Part shown: positions 56,766 to 64,000 of the stretch, piece by piece
How positions within the stretch are numbered: position 1 is the first letter of the stretch
Layout: every line of letters begins with the position of its first letter
Assembly (NCBI GenBank): GCA_003550325.1
Contig: QKWP01000058.1
Coordinates: 451,617-515,616 of the forward strand
Direction of reading: 5' to 3'
Source: Gigaspora rosea
Lineage: Eukaryota > Glomeromycota > Glomeromycetes > Diversisporales > Gigasporaceae
DNA: 64,000 nt
Notes under the pieces: model-generated
Database searches by the model: none
The model's input: only the letters and a program-made list of their open reading frames with translations
What the model was told of the DNA's origin: nothing
Translations under genes and position numbers: made by a program

Positions 56766-57677
56766 GGGGTCGTCTAAAGCCATGTACCCACATGACATTT
56801 TTGTGTAAATTAACCAAACGGAGTCGCGAAATTTTGTTTACACGGATCAGCCCAAAGAAGTCAAAAAACAAAAAAAAACACAAGAAGGCATTCTAAACCT
56901 ATCTTGGGCCATTAATAAAAAATGTCGAGAAAGTAATTTTACCTATATTGATTCTAACCTAACCCCAACCTTAATGCTAAACAGACTCTAATACAAATTT
57001 TAACTAAAATTCAAAAAATCACGTGGGTACCCAGCTTGGAAAGATTGAAAAAGAGTTAACCCAGTGATTACTACGATTTATCACCCTCGATATAATCACT
57101 TGGTGATTTCGATTGGCAAAAATATAAACAAATATCAGACGATAAATTGATAATGCTGTAATAATGCGTACTAACAAGTTCTGGTCACATGATTACTAAT
57201 AAGTTTATTTAGATTAGGGTTAGGGTTAGTGTCTATGTTAGGGTTTGGGTTAGTGTTTATATAATAAAATTGACCAAGAAATATTTTTTGTTAGTGCACA
57301 AAAGGTTATTTTTATGAGAAATAAGTGATTTCTTTTAATTTTCTTTAGAACGAACATTTATTTTGAATTTGCAGATTGTCACATAACCAGAACTTTTTTG
57401 TCATGCCTAAATAGTTTTTTGAGCATATTTTATTTGCATTCGCGCCAACAAAAATTTTTGATTTATAAAAATGGTACTGTATTTCTCCGAAAATAAGGCA
57501 CTTTTTTTAGATTAGATGCATTTATTAGTTATTAGTTATGTTGCACAGTGTATGTATAAATCATCTGATTTGTTATTCCCTCAATTAAAATTACCATGTG
57601 ATTATATCGAGGTGATAATTCATGATAATCACTGGGTTAACTCTTCTTCAAGTGTTCTCATAGCTTTAGCCATCCCC
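56766..57677. mobile_element. hAT-like element (copy C) with exact 8-bp duplication, inside the foldback
   Basis: The ends GGGGTCGTCTAAAGCCATG and, inverted, GGGGATGGCTAAAGCTATG are flanked by TTTTTTGA on both sides (56758-56765, 57678-57685). The uninterrupted right arm of the foldback reads the same target once, confirming the insertion. The left 300 bp are related to the element at 354-1222. An inner inverted pair TTGAARAAGAGTTAACCCAG (57045 and 57651 edges) indicates either a second nested element or a composite. Confidence 0.78.
57045..57651. mobile_element. Inner inverted-repeat element (607 bp)
   Basis: The left edge TTGAAAAAGAGTTAACCCAG and right edge CTGGGTTAACTCTTCTTCAA are complementary, and symmetry continues through TTATCACC and CTCGATATAATCAC on each side. 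It lies within 56766-57677. Whether it is a separate insertion or the subterminal region of the outer element is not resolved. Confidence 0.6.
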
Positions 57678-58299
57678 TTTTTTGAGACACATCAATTTTA
57701 AACAAGTCCGTGACTGCTGTGATTAAAATCAACCAATAGAATTGCAGGTAAGATTCTAATAAAAGGCTTAAAGTTTTTTTTAATTGGGAACTAATTTTTT
57801 TATTATGTCATTATTATTTGAATTTCTAATAAAAGTTGCAGAGATGAAAATTACTATTCCAATAGTAGTAAACACATCAAAATTGGCTTAGTGTATTACA
57901 AGATATGAGAAAAAAAATTTTTGTAAATTTTTAGTTTTTTAAAAAGCTTTAAAAAATTGCGAAATTTTTTTACTCATATCTCGTAATGCACTAAGCCAAT
58001 TTTGATGTGTTTACTACTATTGGAATAGTAATTTCCATCTCTACAACTCTTATTAGAAATTCAAATAATAATGACATAATAAAAAAAATTAGTTTTGATT
58101 AGAAAAAACTTTAAGCATTTTATTAGAATTTTAACTGCAATTCCATTGGTCAATTTTAATCGCAGCAGTCACATAACTTTTTTTAAAATTGCCATGTCTC
58201 AAAAAAGTAATAAAATTTTTGGGCATATTTAGGAGTATCAAAAAAGTAAGTGCAGGAGTATCAAAAATGCAAGGTTTGCAACAGTTACCGTATATCCAG

Positions 58300-58944
58300 T
58301 TTCACATAGAAAATTCTAGATTATGTCGCCTGATATACTGATATGCATGTCTGCAGGAATTACTGATCTTTATACATCAAAACAAACCCGTATTATCGTT
58401 CGATATACCGATAGCCTAGTGAATAGTTTGTTATATATATTCAATTAATGAGTTAATTATTAGAAGCATCTAAAGACACAAATTTAGTTTAGAATTGGTA
58501 GAATACTTTCCCCAAATCATGTATATAAGACCTTCATTTTTATCTCACTATTTTTTTTAGACATTGTTCTCACACAAAAGACCTTATTCTCATATAAAGA
58601 GACACTGCTCTTATAACAAGATACTTGTTCTCAGAGACTTCGTTTGATAGATTTAAGCTCTTCAATTCTTAAATAAAAGATTGTATTAGTTTAGTTATAG
58701 TTATTTATCTTTAATAAAGTATAACTGTGTCTTTATACATATTAAATTAAATACTTATTTTGCAACTCTGCATATCCTCATATGTGATTAGTTATGCCTT
58801 TTTTAAACAAAGCCTTATAATTCTCTTGTCTAAGTTACATAAAATACATACACTAACCTACTGAATCACCCTAGTTGCAGTTTATTGTGTATAAACATGC
58901 TCATTCCCTGAATTATATTATAGAAGTTAATTTCAGGTGTAACA
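58300..58944 (+). repeat. 5' LTR of the second LTR element
   Basis: 645 bp, aligning end to end with 62253-62897. Shared words include GATATGCATGT, GAATTACTGATCT and CAATTAATGAGTTAATTATT. It abuts the foldback element. Confidence 0.85.
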
Positions 58945-59189
58945 TTTTGGTGGTAACTGTAAGATATAGCTCAACTATTTAGAATAATTTAATAGAAGAA
59001 TTTTAAAAAAGAAGAATAATTGAGTTAGTAAAAGAAAGCTATACTTATCTATATCAAAGTATTGAATCTAGAAGAGTTTCTTGATAAGAGCCAAAGTACC
59101 TATTGGTATTGCTAATTAAGAAAATTACAAAATGATGCATAGATACATAAAATAAAATGTACAGAATACTGTTCTGACTTGTCACAAAA

Positions 59190-59755
59190 ATCCCAACCCT
59201 GGTCACCCACGGGTGGGTCACCCAGGTCACTCGGGTGAACACTAGTAATAAAAAATTCTGCTATGGGTCACCTATGGATGGGCCACCCAGGTTATTCGAG
59301 TGAACACTAGGTAATAGAAATATTTTGCTATGGGTCACCAGGGGGTGGGCAGTCTAATTCTAAAAAAGTAAAATTTAATGTTATTGCATCTATTCACTGT
59401 TAGTTTTTTTTATCCAATTTATTAATCTTCATTATAGTTCAACCGATCTATCAAACTCGTTTGGAGTTTGATTTAATAATAAATATCATGTGACCACAAA
59501 AACTCGTGTTCCATTGGGTTCAGTTCCGAGTAGGGTTGAACTGAGTTTCAGCAATCAGGATAATATCCCTAATTATAACCAACCCATATGGGTCACCCAT
59601 GTGGGTGACCTACAGGTTGACCCATGGGTGACCCGCAGGTTAACCCATGGATGACTCGGGTTGACCACTCGGGTGGGCTATAATTTAACTCAGGTCACCT
59701 GCCCACCAGCAGGTGACCAAGGTGATACTTACTTGAGTTAGAACACTAGTACAGA
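59190..59755. repeat. GC-rich GGGTSACCC clusters inside the second LTR element
   Basis: Two clusters (about 59195-59350 and 59575-59745) are built from GGGTGACC/GGTCACCC words in both orientations. Each is bordered by GAACACTAG. They may be the two ends of one inverted-repeat insertion, with an interior (59360-59570) resembling sequence near 49950. Confidence 0.6.
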
Positions 59756-62252
59756 ATATATCAACTACCAAAAGTCAACCAACCAACTATGTTATAACTG
59801 CAACAAAGATTTCAAAAAGTATTTCGATGCTCCTATTGTAGTATGAAAGGACACAATATTAGTAGATGTTCTAATGGTAAAGAATTGAAAAAAAAGTGTG
59901 CTACACTTATTATAACCCTTACTACAGAGCAAACCATCAAAGTACAAGATTTAATCAAAGAAGCTTTGGAAGCCAATATCTTGAAGAAGAACAAATTTTT
60001 TAACTTTTAGAATTTATAATAGTAATAATAAAAGAAATAACTTCTATACATTGTGAAGAATATATGAACAATATTGTTTACCTATCCTCATATATAAATG
60101 TGTCCAATGAGCCTATATGCCACAAGAACTCACAGAAAACCCAAGAAGAAGAAGTCGTTTATCTAAATATTGACCTACTAAACATCTGAACTCCCATAAA
60201 TAATAACTATAAGTACAAAGGCCATAAGAGTAAACTGAAAGTCCTTCCAAAGCCCAAAAAGAATAGATCTACTATAACCAAAGTTTCAGAGTTGTGCTAT
60301 GCCCTAAGAAGTCCAAAAAAAACAATGATATTAACCAAGAACTTGAAAAAGAGAAGTCGAAATGTGTCAATGAAATGAAAGAAACAGAATCAGAAAGACT
60401 AAAATCAAAGCACATAAACCTTACCAAAAGACCACAGAAATGTATCTTGAAGAAGACAAGACAGAAAACCAAAAAATCAAGACTAAAAGAAAAGAAATTG
60501 GGAATCAACAAAAATCAGTTAATATGGACTTTGATGATAAAAAATTAGAATAACTCAAGCAAGAAACTCTAGTTATACTCAACCAAAGAAATCATTTAAT
60601 ATTAGTTGATGCTTCTAGCAAGAATATTTTGAAGACTTCCTTGAATTTTAAAGGGAATTTAATTGAAATAGAAGAAAAGAACTGGGCAAGAGAAGAAGAA
60701 GAATTAGACCAAAAGACCCTTTTACAGAAAACAGCAGATGAAATTAATGCTAAAAAAGATATGTCTAAAGAATTATTTACAGATTTCCAAAAATTGTTAA
60801 CAAACAAATTGCATAAAGCAAATGCGAAGGAATTAAATCCACAAATTACTGAAGTAGATAATATTGGTAATCTTCAGCTGCGAAATTGGAAAGCCAATAA
60901 TGCTAAAAAAGTAGAAAATGAATCAATAGACTTGTTGAGGACGAATGTAGTAAAATTGATATTAAAAAGAATGACACCTTCGAACTTAACTAGAATTTAA
61001 AACCTATCGAAGATGATAGAACGGATATACAATACAATACTGGAATAAGCTGCCAAAATAATTTGGGTCTAGTAAAGGACAACCAATTGATGAAAAACAT
61101 TGAAGATAAGACATCTACAAAAGAAGAATGTCAGAAGTTTATAAAAAGGGAAAATAAAATTATAATTAATAAAGTCAACAATAATATAGTATTATACTGT
61201 CAAGAAGAAATTGATCATATAAAATTCTACAAAGATTGGAATAAAAAGATAAATCATACTAAAGAAATCCAAGCTGAAAAAAATGAACATGAAGCATTCA
61301 AGAGTTATAAAAGACCTACTGAGCTGGATGAGCAAACTAAAATTAAAGATAAACTCAAAGCATTCTCTTACTACCAAAATTCTGCAAAGATAGAAATATG
61401 TTGATGAAACAATAGAATGGCACTTCAAAATCAAAGCTGATATAGGATCTTATAATACTAACGTTTTTAGAACGTACCTGTAAAATTTGGAAGAGAAGAA
61501 TAAAAATGTTAAAAAGGATGACCAAAGAGTATAAAGACAAAGATCTGAACAAGACCAAGAAACAAAAAAAAATATAAACCAACTAATATGAATTCTCTAT
61601 GTGAATTCAAAAAAATAATTAAAACCTCACACGAACAGAAGTGTACTGAAAACATGAAATAGCCAGTGTAGTTCAAGACACAGAAACACCAAGAAAAGTC
61701 AAAGTCCAATTGATTTTATCATTACAAGATCTAAAAAGTAAACCTCAAAGGTTAGACATAACAAATAGCATCCAAATCAAAGAAAAATATGTATAGATGG
61801 ACCTAAATATGAAAAGAAACAATAGTTGGGAATGTTCTTTAGAAAAACTACTATATTTAGGACAATATTACATAAAATCATCTGATATCTAATGATACGA
61901 GGATCATGTACTCGAATTTTCAGCCTGGGTAGATATTTATTAGAAAGGAAGACATACCAGAAAATTCTTACCAAGATGGATTGGCCCCTTTATTATATAT
62001 AAGCATGTAGCACAAGATGTTGTACACTAGACAATCAAATTCTAGATGTTCTACAAAATGTATAGTTACTAACTGACACCCAAGAAAGGAATAGTCAAAA
62101 AAAATTCTGATGCAGGTAATACTTATAGAAAATTCTATGAGTCATGATTATTAACTATCAAGTTATCAATATAGGCTGATATGGGTAGTGCTCAAGGAAC
62201 ACTCCAAGTTGGTATTTGTTACTCATGGAGCTCATAATTAAGTGGGAGAAAT

Positions 62253-62897
62253 TGTCACATAGAAAATTCTAGATCATGTCACCTGGCATACTGATATGCA
62301 TGTCCGCAGGAATTACTGATCTGCATACATCAAAACAAACCTGCACATCGTTTGACATACCGATAGCCCTAGTGAATGGTTTGTTATATGTATTCAATTA
62401 ATGAGTTAATTATTAGAAGCATTTAAAGACATGAATGTTAGTTTAGAATCAGTAGAATCTTCCCCAAATCATGTATATATGACCTTCATTTTTACCTCAC
62501 TATCTTCTTTAGACATTATTCTCACACAAGAGACTTCATAATCATATAAAGAGACACCGCTCTCATAACAAGAGACTTGTTCTCAGAGGCTTCGTTAGAT
62601 AGATTCAAACTCTCCAATCCCTAAATAAAAGATTGTATTAGTTTAGTTATAGTTATTTATCTTTAATAAAGTATAACCGTGTCTTTATACATGTTAAATT
62701 AAATACTTATCTTGCAACTCTACATATCCTCATATGCATTTAGTTGTGCCTCTTTCAAACAAAGCCTTATAAATCCTCTGGTCTAAGTCATATAAAATAC
62801 GCACACTAACCTACTGAATCACCCTAGTTACAGTTTATTGTGTATAAACATGCTTGTCCCCTGGATTATAATATAGAGGTTAATTTCAGGAGTGACA
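62253..62897 (+). repeat. 3' LTR of the second LTR element
   Basis: Starts TGTCACATAGAAAATTC directly after a purine-rich tract and ends TTTCAGGAGTGACA. Confidence 0.85.
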
Positions 62898-64000
62898 CCG
62901 GATATAACCTCTATAAAAAAATATGCGTTGTGTAATTTTTTATAACGATTACCTGAATTTTAATTTATTTATTAAATTATAAAATTAGTTATAAACTTCC
63001 ACAAAAGCATTTTGCCTTTTGCATTTGTATTATTTTATATGTCTACATTATGAATAACATTAACATTTAATTTTTGTACAATAGAATCTAATTCAGAGCA
63101 TTTGCTCAGGTCTTATAAGGAGAATTCAATCACACTGTAATTAGCAGTTTCCTCTTACTTCGCCAACAATTATTTCACTGACAGTGACATCATGTCAAGT
63201 GAAACCCTGATGTCAGCTAAATGGGCTATTGGCAGAATAATTGTCAGTGAAGCAAGAAAAATTCACATTTGTTTAGCATATTGATTAAATGAAACTAGTT
63301 GCATTTTTTTTATTTGGAAATTATTTTTATCTATCTCATGATTAATATATCTGATACTGTATAAATATCATATGAATGATGCCAGTGGAAATCAAACTTC
63401 AATTACATCAAGGTTTTATATGATTGAAACCTTGTATTTCCTTGGCATCGCTCATATATGTATTATATCTTAAATATTAATCCGTTAACCAATCTTATAA
63501 CCCGATTATCCAGGCGACCTAGTGGTTAGCCAGTAATCATATCTTAGGGTATGACCACTACTACTATTAAGTCGAATCTTACCTATTAAACTTATTAATT
63601 GTAGCTAATTGAATCAATCAAATATTATCTAGCCGATTATTAATATAGAAGTATTTGAAATTGTGATGTTTCTAAAAATTGCTACTACTCAGCAAATCTT
63701 ATAATTTTCTTAAAATAATAATTAACTAGGTAAATCTTATGTGCAAGTATTGATTTGCGAAATAATATATGAGTAGCAAGTTTGAATTAGTGATACAGGC
63801 TTATCCAGGCTGATGTATAGTTATATTTTCTTTGGCCAATAGAAATGCATGAAGGAATAAGACGAATATAAATGTGTGATTTTTTTGTTATTTGGTGTTT
63901 TTTCGATAAATTTTTGATGCTAAGGTTTTTTTTAATTATATTTACATCTTTTCAAAAAGTGTGAACGATGATTTCCATATACACATAGAAATCAGAGATT
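62898..64000. other. AT-rich spacer with two small hairpin elements
   Basis: An inverted pair at about 63153-63263 has imperfect ends CTTACTTCGCCAACAATTAT and CTTGCTTCACTGACAATTAT. A second at about 63367-63460 pairs TGAATGATGCCAGTGGAAAT with ATTTCCTTGGCATCGCTCAT. Both resemble small MITEs. No gene is seen. Confidence 0.5.

Larger units (their letters stand above)
56675..58287. mobile_element. Foldback element split by a later insertion
   Basis: The left outer arm (about 56675-56765: ACATTTTTGATACTCCTGCA, TTTTTGATACTCCTAAATG) mirrors the right outer arm (about 58199-58287). The arms resume inside at 57678-57925 and 57950-58206, with a centre near 57937 in an AT-rich loop. Matching words include GATGTGTTTACTACTATTGG and its complement. 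The left arm is interrupted at 56766-57677 by a hAT-like element. No coding sequence. Confidence 0.8.
58300..62897 (+). mobile_element. Second LTR retrotransposon, broken and older
   Basis: Fossil element, 4.6 kb. Two 645-bp LTRs (58300-58944 and 62253-62897) are followed/preceded by a primer-binding site TGGTGGTAACTGTAAG (58948-) and a polypurine stretch AAGTGGGAGAAAT. A gag-type zinc knuckle CSYCSMKGHNISRC lies near 59830-59880, and an integrase-tail-like KFLPRWIGPF near 61950-61985. Reverse transcriptase is not recognisable, so it is either very eroded or was non-autonomous. Between lie Lys/Glu-rich frames (60300-61400). The LTRs differ by an estimated 8-10%, so it is older than the 29-39 kb element. 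Many breaks (well over ten). A target duplication is not clear. Ty3/gypsy affinity is inferred. Confidence 0.75.

Noticed and set aside
57205-57250. Telomere-like TTAGGG words
   Set aside because: Only a few irregular TTAGGGTTAGGG-type units inside a transposon; similar short words occur at several internal sites.
60294-61404. Lys/Glu-rich frames as host genes
   Set aside because: They lie between the LTRs of the second retroelement and are best read as its degraded interior.

Overview
The window looks like a piece of a Glomeromycotina (Rhizophagus-type arbuscular mycorrhizal fungus) nuclear genome. It is very AT-rich, has short GTAAGT/GTATGT...TAG introns, and carries the gene families known to be expanded in that lineage: BTB-BACK-TLDc, Sel1-like repeat, secreted/membrane kelch and anoctamin proteins. 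The species call is an inference from content, not a database match. No rRNA gene, functional tRNA gene, CRISPR array or bacterial-type operon is visible.

Only one host gene reads through cleanly: a single-exon LITAF-domain protein on the minus strand (27,153-27,935). The other recognisable host genes appear decayed: two BTB-domain genes (9.4-10.0 kb minus, 13.9-15.0 kb plus), a ~19-exon anoctamin/TMEM16 gene (15.5-20.2 kb), a kelch gene whose tail runs into a MITE (39.8-41.65 kb) and a Sel1-repeat locus (50.7-52.0 kb) that contains an undetermined base and a local duplication. A long DDE-transposase-like gene with a Cys-rich C-terminal region (43.5-47.2 kb) is also frameshifted. Its family is the least conventional protein in the window.

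Layout: 0-9.1 kb is a repeat field of hAT-like MITEs with 8-bp target duplications, a 425-bp near-symmetric palindrome inside a tandem array, and tandem 178-bp and ~415-bp units. 9-20 kb holds decayed host genes. 20-27 kb holds a MITE, an old LTR-element remnant and AT-rich spacer. 27-28.4 kb is the LITAF gene and its 5' flank, a second copy of which lies at 53.7-54.4 kb. 29.4-39.6 kb is a full-length but broken Ty3/gypsy-type element on the minus strand, with ~1.3-kb LTRs and a 4-bp target duplication. 39.8-52 kb holds the kelch, transposase-like and Sel1 loci. 52-58.3 kb is nested repeats, including a foldback element split by a hAT-like insertion. 58.3-62.9 kb is a second, older LTR element with 645-bp LTRs. 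The final kilobase is spacer with small hairpins.

The genes do not form a pathway. What the window records best is layered transposition and segmental duplication, where several insertions can be put in relative order. All coordinates and comparisons were made by eye; identities are estimates and no search was run.
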